Below are positions 30,812-43,082 of a stretch of 64,000 nt of DNA, piece by piece (within the stretch, counting starts at the first letter, position 1; each line of letters starts with the position of its first letter). A program made the position numbers and the translations under genes. The notes beneath the pieces are model-generated. The model was not told the DNA's origin. It ran no database searches and saw nothing but the letters and a program-made list of their open reading frames with translations. Location: positions 45,436,796 through 45,500,795 of the forward strand of contig OX485807.1 in NCBI GenBank assembly GCA_950295325.1, in the 5' to 3' direction. Source of the stretch: Polytrichum commune (taxonomy: Eukaryota; Streptophyta; Polytrichopsida; Polytrichales; Polytrichaceae).

Positions 30812-31016
30812 TCGAGAATAAAATTTGGGCATAATCGGTTGAGATCCTAGTGTTTCCAAGTCTAACCGGTTACATGTTAACATCCTTCGGTTTTTCTCTA
30901 GTAATTTGAGGTATGTTCCCTAAATTCCTCTAAACTGATCGGTAATTCTCCCGCAGTCTTGATGAACTTCAACCGGTTATTTCTCAACCTCAACCGGTTC
31001 ATCTGTAACTAACTGT
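30812..31016 (-). repeat. Dispersed AACCGGTT-rich repeat, copy 4
   Basis: Minus-strand copy with GATGAACCGGTTGAGGTTGA, CGATCAGTTTAGAGGAATTT, ACCTCAAATTACTAGAGAAA and ACCGGTTAGACTTGGAAACA. One end lies close to the CCCCGATC of a GC-richer segment. Confidence 0.75.
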
Positions 31017-31039
31017 CGGTGATCCCCGATCATTGATCC

Positions 31040-31380
31040 CAATGAATCGAAAGAATTCCCTTGGCCCCTGCCGCAAAGTGCCGGATGCGGGGTCAAGCGG
31101 GGTCAACGCCACGAGTACAGATCGCAACAAGCTTATTGATCTCGTTGTGTGCCGGAAAGCAGGGATGATGGTACGTATACTCCGCATTTCCAGGTAACAT
31201 ACAGATACAGATATGTTTCCAGGTACACGGCTGACCTGACGGCTGGGATTGTACTTCCCGGACCCACCCCCTTAGCTCGGGGGTAGAGCTGTCTCCATGG
31301 GTCAGAGCTGCTGGAGCCCACGAGCCCCCGGGGCTGCCCAGCTCCTTCCTCCACCCTAGTGACACGGGCGAGGTGCACAA
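31040..31380 (-). other. GC-rich patch, possible remnant of a pectinesterase C-terminal exon
   Basis: The GC content rises sharply against AT-rich surroundings. On the minus strand one frame reads ...KELGSPGGSWAPAAL...PELRGWV..., faintly like the pectinesterase LGRAW...P-GW region. The resemblance is weak and I do not rely on it. The patch lies about 1.5 kb downstream of clear pectinesterase exons on the same strand. Confidence 0.2.
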
Positions 31381-31381
31381 A

Positions 31382-31490
31382 GTATGTAGTCCTGCGATCG
31401 CACGTACACTTTCTCTCGATTGTAGCGACTTCATGTGTGATGCATCGTTAGATTGTAGTGAAGGTGGCAGCATCCTCTACTTTGCCACAC
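31382..31490 (+). repeat. ~105-bp direct repeat, copy 1 (copy 2 at 33,915-34,011)
   Basis: Both copies run from GTATGTAGTCCTGCGATCGC through TCTCTCGATTGTAGCGACTT to CATCCTCTACTTTGCCAC, with two small indels (GTAC and GGCA). They are 2.53 kb apart and bracket the F-box-like ORF and the pectinesterase exons. They may be LTR remnants, a duplicated regulatory stretch or segmental-duplication edges. Confidence 0.85.
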
Positions 31491-32385
31491 AAAGTATCAC
31501 AAGGGGCCCATAAAAATTCCCCCCTTGGTAAAGTGCTAAAATGACACATTTTCCCATGTCTTGTGAACACCATTATGGGAATATGTGACATATATGGGGA
31601 AAAGAGTTTTTTCTCGTACATCTCCTTGGGAGTATGTGATTCCAACATTGAAAAATGTACACACCTTCATAAGGTAAACTTGGAGTTGTAGGAAAAATAG
31701 ATATTTTCACACCTACAATATTAATCTCAAGCTGGAACTGAAAGTAATCATTTGTTACACTAATTGTTCTCCTTGATATTATCACACCCCTTTGAGCAAC
31801 CTGCAAAACAAACACTTCAAAAACACTCCGATGCTTAAGTTAGATTGAATTGTACAATGAACAAAATTGCATCCAATCCCTTTGAGCAATCTGCAAAATA
31901 GACACTCACATAAACCTCAGTATCAACAGGAGACATAGAAATAGATTCTGCCACTTGGCATCGAAACCCAGAAATCTTACCACAACGCAGCTATAGGAAG
32001 AAAAACTCAAAACGATAGCACACCAGGACATTGCTATGATCACCCTCTTGTGCACTAGTGTCTGACACTACTATTCTTCTGGCTCACAGCAACAGAACAT
32101 GCGCACATTTGTCACACTTTCGCAGGGTTGAGGATAATTTGATTTCCTGAAAACAAATCCATCTGGTAACAACACCCCTGTTGTCCTCCGAACCGAAAGA
32201 TATTGCAAATCAAATCACCGAACACGAAGCTTGTCATAAGCTAAACAAACTACTCACTCAAACAGCTCTCTAGATGTATTGCAAATACCCTTTCGTAGCG
32301 CCAACTCCCAAAAACTGCTTTTCAAGCTTTTTGCAATGGAATTTGCACACGGTTGAGATTCAACTTCAGACTCACTTGAAGTAGT
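31491..32385. other. Non-coding region
   Basis: It holds a short internal duplication (CCTTTGAGCAA(C/T)CTGCAAAA at about 31,789 and 31,880). It may be the 3' flank of the F-box-like gene. No gene is seen. Confidence 0.3.
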
Positions 32386-32700
32386 TTACCTCCACCCATT
32401 GGGGAAGTAGTTTTCCAATGCCTGCATTTCCTCGTCATGGTTAGGGTTGGGCTCCAGACTCTCACCCAAAACCCTCAAACCAAAGAAAGCAGCACGTGCA
32501 GCATAGCGTTGATTGGCTCGCATTGCTTGATATCGAGCAAGCCACTCTGGGTGATTTCTAATCATCCGGCTCCAGGCAGTGTTCACAAGACGGAGCTTAG
32601 ACAATTGAGCAGTAACCTCATCAAATGTACCTTCCAAAATCACCTTCAAAATGTTTTCCAAGAAGAGGTCCTCTGGAATGGGAGGTAAAATAGAGCCCAT
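32386..32700 (-). CDS. F-box-like protein (about 104 residues)
   Basis: From ATG at 32,700 the protein reads MGSILPPIPEDLFLENILKV, then LSKLRLVNTAWSRMIRNHPE and a Glu/Asn-rich end. The Pro-x-Glu-Asp-Leu start, hydrophobic helix and LRLVN-x-x-W-S-x-x-I pattern followed by P-E-W fit an F-box motif of about 45 residues. F-box proteins recruit substrates to SCF ubiquitin ligases through SKP1. Here only a short C-terminal tail of about 40 residues follows, with no LRR or Kelch repeats, so the gene may be truncated or continue in an unseen exon. An in-frame ATG 13 codons upstream (32,739) is also possible. Confidence 0.65.
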   Translation of the reverse strand: MGSILPPIPEDLFLENILKVILEGTFDEVTAQLSKLRLVNTAWSRMIRNHPEWLARYQAMRANQRYAARAAFFGLRVLGESLEPNPNHDEEMQALENYFPNGWR

Positions 32701-32883
32701 ACTGATGAGGTGAGGAGAGCTTCTCCTACCAAAACTCACATATCACAACACTCCCATATCAGCAATGTACCAACACGAGGAGATACCATAACACCAGCAA
32801 AGGTGCACCTACACAAGTCTTGAGAATTTATCCAATATCACAATATAATGTGAGCTAATTCAGAAAGATTTATGATGTAGTAC

Positions 32884-33360
32884 CGCGAATGTGCAGCCGA
32901 TGGCGATGAAGTGGTCAGACTCAATGGCAACGGAGGCACTCTTGGAGGTCCCTCCGGCAGAACCTGCGGTGTCAGCCCATACCAGGACGGTCTTCCTGCC
33001 TGAGCATTGGAATGTGATATAAGGCTTCTCCTGTGGGATAAGGAGTTTCTGCCTGTGACATACAGATACCCAATACTATGATCAAAAATGTTGTGATCAA
33101 AAAGGTGCCAACTATGACTTTTCTGAGAATCATGAAGGCAGCGCAAGGTCATAGTGACGAGCTTAAACCTGTATACTCTGGGCCCGATGACGATGATCAC
33201 ACGCCGCTGGTTGCCATTTGGCACGGCATTCCAGAGTGCAATCCAGAGGCAAACTGTAGTCAACCCCCTTCCCCGCGGCCACCACTCGCTGGAACCTCGA
33301 AATTGCACTCACATTGTGTCCGCATACTCTGCCGGCCTGTCGCATTTGGGAGGGAATTGT
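32884..33360 (-). pseudogene. Pectinesterase (pectin methylesterase) gene fragment, N-terminal exons only
   Basis: On the minus strand exon sequence ends at 33,169 with LWNAVPNGNQRRVIIVIGPR then VYR. A GT donor (CAG|GTTTAA) follows. The next exon is 33,052-32,884, after an acceptor CACAG. It gives QKLLIPQEKPYITFQCSGRK, then TSKSASVAIESDHFIAIGCT. The join keeps frame (AG + G = Arg). This is the conserved first half of the plant pectinesterase beta-helix; the enzyme demethylates cell-wall pectin. An upstream scrap at about 33,355-33,313 reads FPPKCDRPAEYADTM. The catalytic exons (the Asp/Asp/Arg region and LGRAW motif) are not found downstream, where the F-box-like ORF sits. Odd residues (WW, LWIALW) and the missing half indicate a decayed fragment. 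Confidence 0.75.
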
Positions 33361-33384
33361 GAGAGTTCAAGGTTGGCATTGTGA

Positions 33385-33914
33385 ATTTACCCCCTATGAA
33401 CAATGGCATTCAACCATTGTATTTAGACAACATCAAGAACCTTCAACATTAGTGCTTCAGTTGTTCCCGTAGTTACAGCTAGGAAGGCTTCGTACCATAG
33501 ATTCAAGGCAATTCAGTAGGATATCACACAAGACAATCCATTGTGGTTCTACTTGTGGTTTGACAATTTTCATGTGATAATGTAGTATGGATTCCCCTGA
33601 AGGAATGTAGAATGGAAAAGGAAATCCTTGTGGATTTACCTCATTTGTCAATTTTACCATGTGAGAATAAAGAATTGAATTTCATGATATTTTGCTGAAG
33701 ATAAAATGATTGTTTTTCCCTTGTTTGTATCTATAAGATTTCCAAGTTTTTAACACAATTTTAAAGGTTTGTTTTTCCCATGTTTTCCCAATCAGGGACT
33801 GTCCCAATTTTCCCTGATTAAAATAATTCCCTCATTAGTGTAGTTGAGTTGTTTATAATCAGGTTTTTTTTAAAAATTTCCCTTGTGGGAACACATTATA
33901 TATTCCTTGTGTAT
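33385..33914. other. Non-coding region
   Basis: AT-rich, with CCCAATCAGGGACTGTCCCA-like hairpin sequence near 33,788. No gene is seen. Confidence 0.3.
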
Positions 33915-34011
33915 GTAGTCCTGCGATCGCACACTTTCTCTCGATTGTAGCGACTTCATGTGTGATGCATCGTTAGATTGTAGTGAAGGTTGCATCCTCT
34001 ACTTTGCCACG
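33915..34011 (+). repeat. ~105-bp direct repeat, copy 2
   Basis: Near-identical to 31,382-31,490; see that entry for landmarks. After it the sequence continues as unrelated GC-richer DNA (CCTCATTTCGGGATACGG). Confidence 0.85.
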
Positions 34012-35540
34012 CCTCATTTCGGGATACGGTGAGCGATTCGGAGGAGTCCGACATGCACACTTGAAGAAAGCACACAAGGAAGTTGAAGTGGTCGACCATC
34101 TCCAGCAACTACCAAAACACGTGGGCGGGCGACGTGGACGGCTGTAGGTAGACCTAATTCTTGAAACACATTATAACTAAAATGGAGGATTCATTTGAGG
34201 GTCCGAGACTGAAGAAACTTCAAAATTTAGTGCAGGAGCTTGCATCATGGTATGAGTCCAAAGCATGGACATAACATTTTTCAAGCTATAACTCTTAAAA
34301 GACGTGGGGTCTCATCAAGTTCATAATCATATTTGACATATTCAAGGGTTAGAATCCTTATTGGACTCTTTGTCTTGTGGCAAGGGTAAAATCAAAATAT
34401 GATCATACTTGTCATTGATGATCAAATTACAAGGTGTATATTTGCATCCAAGGGCACATAAGTTACATATTTTGAGCTTGATCTTCAATAACATGAAGAA
34501 ACTCATCTAATTGAAATAGTTAGTTTGCCAATGTCATTAGTTGGCCAATGGGTGCTTTTAGGGTCTAGAATTGCTATGCATGATGCATGAGATGATTATC
34601 TTTCATGATAATTTTGACCGTCAAATTAAGCAGTTGTTATGAGTTGTTTCATTTTGATAATATCAATACACTGCTTTGCCTAAGCTTTTCAACCTAAATC
34701 TACCAACGCAATGTTGTGCTAACAAAACAAATAGAAATATGTAATGTATACAATCTCAGTTATTCCCAGCCCCACCCAATACACAAACTCAATTGAATAA
34801 TGTGACGACATGTGAAAAACTTGGAAGTCATTTTCTTCTAACCCCATGAACTTTTTCTACTATTGAGGTCAAGTCACCATCCATTGCATTGGGTTGAGTT
34901 TCTTGAATAACATTAGTTGTGTCACAAACTTCAACAAGGTCATTAATTGAATCATTTATGTTGTCATTATTTGAAGATGATGTTGTAGTGCTTTTTTAAA
35001 TATGAAGAATCATTGCTATTTACATGAAACACAAATGTAACCATTGAATATCTCATTGGTGACATATTAGCAAATATCCGAATGCACGTGCAATTATATA
35101 TGGATTATTTTGTGCAATATATAAACATCGTATAAGCTCACAAAAGGGTCTTAAGGTAGGCCTACTTTTCATAAGCATCTTTGATTCTTAACCTATGAGC
35201 GCCCAAGAGGTCCAATTTGGGCTTGTCTATGCACACAAAAGTCAGAATTTAGCTACACAAATTTATTCGTAAGCTAATTGTGTCAAAAAAATTAATGAAC
35301 TTATACAAAAATAAGCCATTTGTAAGTGCACCATGTATTCAACCAAGTGTAAGCATTCATTCGAATCTAGAAAATCCAAGATAGTTTCAACTATCCACAT
35401 GTCATCATTTGAAATTATTGAGACTGTGGTCTAATTTGGGCAACATTAGGGCCAGTGGGAGTTGGGGAGGGCCTAGGGGAATTTCAACACTATTGAGAGG
35501 GACCGTAGGAATATCTAGTTTGACAGAGTGCCAAACACCA
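34012..35540. other. AT-rich non-coding region
   Basis: No ORF above background, no RNA gene and no clear repeat was recognised in 1.5 kb. Confidence 0.3.
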
Positions 35541-35544
35541 GAGT

Positions 35545-35700
35545 GAAAAGGAAATCAGTTGGAGCTCTGCCATGCTAACCCCTACTTGTATCGCTCCACT
35601 TAAAACCATAAACCCATTCCCCATCATTCAACATACCTTATAAATTACTTATGGAATCATCATGGGTATATTTTATTCAATTGCAGAAGTGACTATGAAC
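35545..35700 (+). repeat. Diverged scrap of the duplicated block
   Basis: GAAATCAGTTGGAGCTC, ACCATAAACCCATTCCCC and TTCAATTGCAGAAGTGACTA align in order with 18,717-18,860 (block A) and 59,545-59,695 (block D). Divergence is much higher than among A, C and D. Confidence 0.6.
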
Positions 35701-37285
35701 AATATGTTTAGCCACTAACAGACAAACCCAATCACAAAGGTCACAACTCCAACATTGGACAAATTTGAGATATTTACAATGCAAATTGGAATGAACACGG
35801 ACACAAGATACCAACAATCACTTTCTCTTTCTACAGGGGTTTCTCTAACATAAGCATGCTCATGTCAGAGTGCACAAACATAGATGTTGTAAGTCTCCGA
35901 CATACGTACATAGGCGGTGCTAATGTATCTAGCAGGCTTGCCCTTCATCAGACCGTGCTAGGACATCCAATTGGAACATCGTGCAAAGATAATCGATAAT
36001 TTAATGATAAATAATAAAAACATTGTTTTAGTTGTTCTAGAATGTGAGTTATTTCAAAAGAGTTTTAATAGCCAAGTGACCAATTTCATTTTTAAAGTTT
36101 GGCTACTTGTATTTCCAAATAGTTGCATGTGGAACACAAATTATTGGAAACATGGTTCTTTGTGGTACCCCATTTTACATTGCTCCAAAGAGTATGTCTA
36201 AAAGTTGCACAATTGTCATTCTCTTAGAAGTTCTTAAAGAATTTGAATTGGTAAGCTAGCTCAGTAAAATTAACAAATTTGTTTGCCGATGTAGGCTCTC
36301 ATAACAAATTAGTTGCACACACATTTGCAAATGTTCTTAAGTACTTGCTTTAATAACTTCATGGAAATTTTGACGACTTACAAGAAATCAGAATCCCAAA
36401 TCGGTTGGAAAGTAAAGAAATTTCAAATAGTGGAGGTTCATGTACAATTTTGAGCCAACAGTGAATGAGATCAAGATTTCTAGATCTTGTAAATTTCATC
36501 AATTCATTAAAAATAGACACAAAATCCTCATAAAAATCCTCATCCAAATTTTCAATGGAAAAAGGAAATATGGAGGGGTGATCATTAATCCAGGCGTAGG
36601 CATGTGGGATTTCCTATTAATGGAAAAATAACATAGCCACAAGAAGGTGAACTAGAGGGGCCCCGACAACAATTGTCTCTTTTTCAAAGGTGAAAAGCTT
36701 CAACAGGCGTGGACAAGCTGGCCGGCACCTATCTCCCCCAAGGGCAAGCCTCTAGGTCAAATGGTTGGTTGACAATATCTACTTCCCTCTTTACCCCATT
36801 ATGATTGGGTTGATTATAGGTGGTAGGGTGCACCAAAAATCAAGTGCTAGGAAGGTCATCCATGTGAATACTATTCCGGCCTTAGGCAACTTAACCTCGG
36901 AGCTCCTACAAAATCCGGGTTAAGGCTTTGGATTTCACCCACCTTGCTTATGTAGTATGTATAGTTGAGTATAAGAGTGAATCTATGAAAGGCTTATATT
37001 TGAAGCGTAGAATGTTCCTCTATCTGCAATTTATAAATCTATAGTTGGATGTCAAATATTTGGATGTCAACTATTTGGATATCAATTAGCTAATTCAACT
37101 TTTCGAGGATTCAAACATATGGACATAGGATGGTCAAACATAGAATTTTCACATATTAGATTCCTCATTTGCATTTGAGTCTTTTGAGTGTTCTTCCAAT
37201 GAATTCTGAGTCTTTGAAAAGTAGTTAGGATTTGATGGTTCATCACATTGAGAAGCTCTAAGAGCAATGAACGGGGTGAACCAAA
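35701..37285. other. AT-rich non-coding region
   Basis: Several short frames, none with recognisable domains. No RNA gene or repeat was recognised. Confidence 0.3.
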
Positions 37286-37289
37286 CACC

Positions 37290-37490
37290 AGCTATAGATG
37301 AATCGGCTGTGTTTGAGAAATAACTGGTTGAAGTTCAAGTCTTCACGATATTCACACATTGTTTTAGGGAATCTACAGAATATACCTCAATATAACATAG
37401 AAAAACCCAAAGATGACAACATACAGCCGGTTGGACTTGGAGACACTAGGATCTCTATTGATTATGCTCAAAAATCTCCCTGGACACTGT
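37290..37490 (+). repeat. Dispersed AACCGGTT-rich repeat, copy 5
   Basis: Plus-strand copy with GATGAATCGGCTGTGTTTGA, AATAACTGGTTGAAGTTCAA, GGAATCTACAGAATATACCT, GCCGGTTGGACTTGGAGACA and ends with CAAAAATCTCCCTGGACACT. Confidence 0.75.
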
Positions 37491-38191
37491 CTGAGAGGGA
37501 GCTCCAAAAATCAAGCTCTTAACTCACTTGGAAAGGCCTTCATTAGACTATGAATGCTTCTTTTGCGGATTTCAATACATTGGTAACTGTAAATATGGTG
37601 GGTTGATGTACTGTGGGAGGTTCTCATGCGTTTGTTGAAAGTTTCCATGTCATTTACAGCTAGTACACTATGTAGCGACCATACTAATTCCACATCGAAA
37701 ATAGTCCAGCACACAGCTAAAGCATATCTGTTAATAATAGAGACATGACATGACAACTGTGAGTGTGGGATACAAAGGGAAAGTAACAACAGCACAAGGT
37801 AACATGACATGATAACGACTCAAACTTCATAGTTCCTACTGTGCACGATTGTAGTTGTTGGATCTTCATTGAGAACATCAATTCTATTAATCTTGAAGAT
37901 GCCGAAGAGTTATTGGAATAATCTCACTCTTTTTGAATGAGGCACGCCACTTCAGGAATTTCATGATCATGAGGACTAACCTAATCTAAACAATTCAGGA
38001 GCCCACGAAGGAATATATCCAAGTACACATTGGTGACAGCTTTATGTTGAGTCATTCAAAAGAGAGACAAGCGTAGTATCTGTGGACCATTTGCAACTAA
38101 GTTAATCACATGACTAAAACTCTCCACACTTTGATCCTATAAAGACCTAACATAAGATCTTGTAAATCCACTACATTTCAATGTTGGACAT

Positions 38192-40178
38192 TTAGAGCAT
38201 CTCCGCCACCATCTCCAAAATAAGAGCATACGGGGTATTTGTGAGAACATACACCCCTGAGTTGCGTACATGGAAACCTCTGCTCTGCACAATCCTCAAT
38301 TCTTTGATCAACGCCTCCACATAAGATTTCCAGTTGGCTATGATGTCTTCATCATCATTCTTGATAATTGATTTGTTTCTTGGAGGAAGGACTTGTATTT
38401 CCTTTCCTATCTTACGTAGCATTTTCTTTGTCCAAATTTTGTTTTGACATGGAGGCTCACGTGCATGTTGCTCAAGAAAACTTGTCAAAAACTCAACACA
38501 ATCACCAACATTGATGGAGCGTAGGAGGGTGCTAGCTTCTCCCTCAAGCCTTGGCACATTCCTTTTTGAACCTGCCACTCATCAAGCCATGCAGGAAGTC
38601 ATCAAAAAATTTTAATTGAACAAGGACAATATATATAGGGGATTGCTATTTCCACACCTTTTTTGGCTAGATTCACACCTTTTTGCCGGTTCGGTTGCCG
38701 TGTCACTGAGGCGCTATATATGAGATTCTTCATGGTGCATCCGGACCATTGATCCACCAAGGCCCATCCAAGGGCCTCAATGATCCTAGGTGGCGGTGGG
38801 GTGGGGGCGGGGGTGGTTCTTGCCACCAAGGCGGGGTGGGGCCGTGGGCCTCATGTCTTTTTTGGGGAGGCCGGATTTAGGGTGGTGTCGGGCCTAGTGG
38901 CTAGGCGGGCCCAGTGGCTAGGCCTACTTATTATATAACTAGTTGATTAGCCTTACTCTACTTACTAAATGACTAGTTGGTTAGCCTTACTCTACTTACT
39001 AAATGACTAGTTAGTTACCCTTACTCTACTTACTAAATAACTAGTTGGTTAGCCTTACTCTACTTAGTAAATGACTAGTTGGTTACCCTTACTCTACTTA
39101 CTAAATGACTAGTTGGTTACCCTTACTCTACTTACTAAATAACTAGTTGGTTAGCCTTACTCTACTTATGGTCACTCTTCTTAATTGGACATGTATATTT
39201 GAGTGGTATATGTGCAAGTCTTGAAGTTAGGCTTTGATGCGTTAAAGTATTGGAGAGGCTTACTAACTAGTTATTTAGTAAGTAGAGTAAGGGTAACCAA
39301 CTAGTCATTTAGTAAGTAGAGGAAGGGTAACCAACTAGTCATTTAGTAAGTAGAGTAAGGCTAACCAACTAGTTATTTAGTAAGTAGAGTAAGGGTAACC
39401 AACTAGTCATTTAGTAAGTAGAGTAAGGCTAACCAACTAGTTATATAATAAGTAGGCCTAGCCACTGGGCCGGCCTAGCCACTAGGCCCGACACCACCCT
39501 AAATCCGGCCTCCCCAAAAAAGACATGAGGCCCACGGCCCCACCCCGCCTTGGTGGCAAGCACCACCCCCGCCCCCCACCCCACCGCCACCTAGGATCAT
39601 TGAGGCCCTTGGATGGGCCTTGGTGGATCAACGGTCCGGATGCACCATGAAGAATCTCATACATAGCGCCTCAGTGACACGGCAACCGAACCGGCAAAAA
39701 GGTGTGAATCTAGCCAAAAAAGGTGTGGAAATAGCAATCCCCTATATATAACCTAATTTAACTTGTACAATTAAAGGTAGATGGTGAACAACACTCACAT
39801 TTAAAGTAGGATGAAGATGCCTCACTCAAATTCCACACAACTTAGAAGACCAAAACAAAACCTGCATCCAACAGACTTTACATGATGTACCCATGCCCAA
39901 CCCACTGATTTTAAAATATGTGCAAGGATGTTTAGTGAATCTTCTTTGCTTCCTACATTAGTCAAATAAATGAAGACATGGGGAAAGCCTCACTTACGGG
40001 AGGAACTTGCTTCACAAATTTGATGCCCCTCCTCCATCATGACAGGCATAGCTTCATGGCCTCCACCGACAACCACTTCCAGTTCCTCTTCCTTGATTTC
40101 TTGGAACACCTCCATTTGTTCAATTTTCAATGCATCATCAAGTAACATGACATCAACAGAGCTCGTGACATTCTCCAT
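38192..40178 (-). CDS. Unrecognised two-exon gene, copy C (intact, transposon in intron)
   Basis: Exon 1 is 40,178-39,998 (181 nt, from ATG in CCAACCATGG; begins MENVTSSVDVMLLDDALKIE, ends HQICEASSS) with donor GTAAGT. Exon 2 is 38,571-38,192 (380 nt) after GGCAG. The exon lengths equal those of copy A, and the frame is kept across the join. The intron is 1,426 bp instead of 312 bp because it holds the long-TIR element. The exon 2 proteins of A and C are nearly identical, while the exon 1 N-termini differ markedly (MEKFLSFDDF against MENVTSSVDV). The function is unknown; no domain is recognised. Confidence 0.6.
38638..39742. mobile_element. Long-TIR foldback transposon (1,105 bp) with TATATATA TSD
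   Basis: The ends are GGGGATTGCTATTTCCACAC and its reverse complement. Inverted arms of about 480-530 bp meet around a loop near 39,170-39,262. Both arms carry tandem 34-bp units (core ACTAGTTGGTTAGCCTTACT). TATATATA flanks both sides (38,630-38,637 and 39,743-39,750). Copies A (17,165-17,200) and B (about 28,270) of the host block lack the element at this point, giving true empty sites. Long TIRs and an 8-9 bp TSD suggest a non-autonomous Mutator-like or foldback element. No transposase is encoded. Confidence 0.85.
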
Positions 40179-43082
40179 GGTTGGTTTGGATTGAATAGTA
40201 AACTGAACAAGCATGACGAATGTCATCAGAAGAAAACTTTGAGCAAAACAGATGGAAATTGAGTACCTTTAAATTCATGCACTTTCCCCAACCAAATTGA
40301 ATCTATTTCCATGCCACATCCACTGTATCACTGCTTTCGACCAATCGTTGCATGTGACAAGTGTGAATGCGGCTTTGCCACTCGAGAAAATTTATCTTGT
40401 TCGGAAATTGATAAAGTTTTGGCTTCCGAAATCAAATTTCAAGGAATTGACACCTTGCATACCTTGAATACCCCCTCTGATTTACAAATGCACAAAGTTA
40501 TGAAAGACATGGAACAAGCTCACACTCAGGATGGACACATGTGAGTGGAAGATTCAGGCATTGATAAACGTTACACTGGAATTTCGAGCTAAGAATACAC
40601 GAATTTTCAACCCAATCACCAAGCTCGACAAGTCGTTTCAACTGGCACATCCCTGCAAATATTTTACATTTTTCAAGCACTACACTAAATATCCCAATTA
40701 GTGAGGGTGGGCTATTTAGTGTGGGGGAAATTAGTGATGGTGATACTAAATTTCTTTACACTATGAAATTAGTGCCACCTGTAGATTTGGTAGGCATTGT
40801 TCAATTTGGCACTATTCATTGAAAATACTATTTATAATGACATTATTCACAATATTCATACCATTCATACCATTCATACCATTCATACCACCGTGAGTTT
40901 CTTCCTATTATCAAGGTTTCTCCCCATAAAGGATTTCATCACTCTAGAAACACCAAAGAGCATGCACTAAGTTTTTTTCAACTGTACGGTAAATGAGCAT
41001 GTGTTCATAAATATAGTATCACTCAATAAAGAGTTAGGCCCTCACTAATTTTTAGACTGGACAAATTAGTGCATGTTTTAGGAATTGGTAACATATGCAC
41101 TAGTTGGAATAGTCAGTGTAGTAGGAAACATGGTTCTTGAATGCACATCCATTTTGAAATGGAGGGGTCATTAGAACACAATATGGTGGACAAGAGCCTA
41201 GTCCAATCTACACAATTCATAGATTTCACCGCGGTTCTGACTAATGTAGGGCTACAAAAATGAAGGTCTGACTCAATGTTCAAGATGATTAAAGATCCAA
41301 GACCTTGTCCATGCTAGAGGGAGTATGCCAAGTTGGCGGGAGCAATTCAAAATCGGACATGAATCTTGAAATTCACTCCTTCATTATAAAACTACACCTA
41401 GATATTAACAAATGTTTTAAGTAGTTGAGCATAATCTTAAGTAGATGACATTACTTTTTGTTGAGTCATGTTTTTAATCAAGAAAGGAATTCAACACATC
41501 TGAGCATGGAGTTTTTGACACCATATGATTAGAGCATGAATAAGAGAATGTTGATTTTAGGTGTGCTCAAAAGTGATCCTACATTTCATGGTGTTCAAAC
41601 TGTGTTCAATTTAGGAAATAATCTTTGGAGGTCAATTTTGAAAAAAATATGAACACATTACCTATTTTGCACTACACAAATAAATCAATTCCATCTAGAG
41701 CGGGGGACCCGCCTTGGAGGCGGAGAGCCAACAAGAGTATCCGGAAGGAAGTAAAACTTTAAGAACCTTTGTTTTCAAGTCCCTTCGAGAGCATCAACAC
41801 CTTCACTTGGAACCATGCTAACTTTTGTTACATAACACTACTCACGTGATGAGCTTTATTCATGTGCCTACAATAGATTCAATAATAAAGCCTCCGAATA
41901 CTAGAATTGAATCCTAGTGCTTTAGATTTAATATGAAGTCAAGGCAACTCATTAACTGAGTAATGTTATGCACACAAAAGATTTGCCAAACATTGGCCTG
42001 CATTCTAGTGATGTTCTAGACGTGCACCACCCGTCGGAGAAGGGAGAGTAGAGAGATGAGGTTTGTACAAAGTCTATGTTGCACCCAACCTCAATAATTT
42101 CAGGACTCGCAAGGCATGGGTTCATGATTCCTCCTCCACTCCAGCCGCACCCAGACACGCAGCTGGAATCTCTGGAGTCACTAAACATTTCTTAAAGCGA
42201 GTGGTTCTCAGTTCGAGGTGCGTTAGTAATCAAGCGAGGAAACGCCGCGCAAGCAGCCCTGACCGGGCGGGAGGAGAAATTTTCGATACTTAGTTTTTGA
42301 GACAGCGCTAAAATACTCGATTCCAAACACAAGACTGAAAAACGTAAGAGTGAGTGACAAACACAGATATGTTGACACGAACCCGTTGGATGCCAATGAA
42401 TATGAATCCGTTACTATGATGAGGAGAAGCTGGGAGATGAAAGAGATTAAAATTAGTGAAACCGTAGTTCGTCTGAATGTTTTATTAAATCAAACACTAG
42501 TCCAACTTCCAAGCCAAGAAAACAGAGGATACTGAATCTTGAGAGTCCCCTCTCTTCTTGGACACTGTTTGTAAGTTCATTACCTGAAGGGAAGGCAAAC
42601 GAGGACAAGAAACCGGTCGCTCTCTTGTTTGATGATTCTACAACCAAATGGTGTGCGACCTACTTTTGACCACGCAGCTGGGACAACACCAAACCACAAA
42701 AAAACGAAATGAACAGTGAAGATAGGTTGAGAGGCTTGCACCTAGATTTGGTATTCTCCAATTCCTGCTACATACAAGGCCGACGAATTCCTTCGGTGGT
42801 AGCTGCTGGACTCAAACTAACCACTTCACTTACAACCACCGAATCCAGATCAAATGTCCAGATCAAATGTTCAATTACAGAAGTGACTTTGACGGACACA
42901 GGGTATCTTTCTATCTCTACCTCGACACTCCTGAGATGAATGATGTGCGTCTAGTGAGGGGATGTGCCTCGTTGGCAGAGAGCAAGCACTTGGGAGTGTC
43001 CGGAAGAAATAAAATTTTGAAGAACCTCTGTTTTCGATTTCCTTCCAGTCAAGCACACCGCCTTGATTGGGAAGCATCGTCA

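Noticed and set aside
38930-39440. Regularly spaced 34-bp repeats resembling a CRISPR array
   Set aside because: Units are directly adjacent without unique spacers, occur in inverted arms of a TIR element, and the DNA is eukaryotic.
40311-40544. Plus-strand ORF of 77 codons, also open at 57,524-57,808
   Set aside because: It starts inside the region upstream of the minus-strand gene, is not open in copy B, and shows no domain; duplication explains its presence twice.
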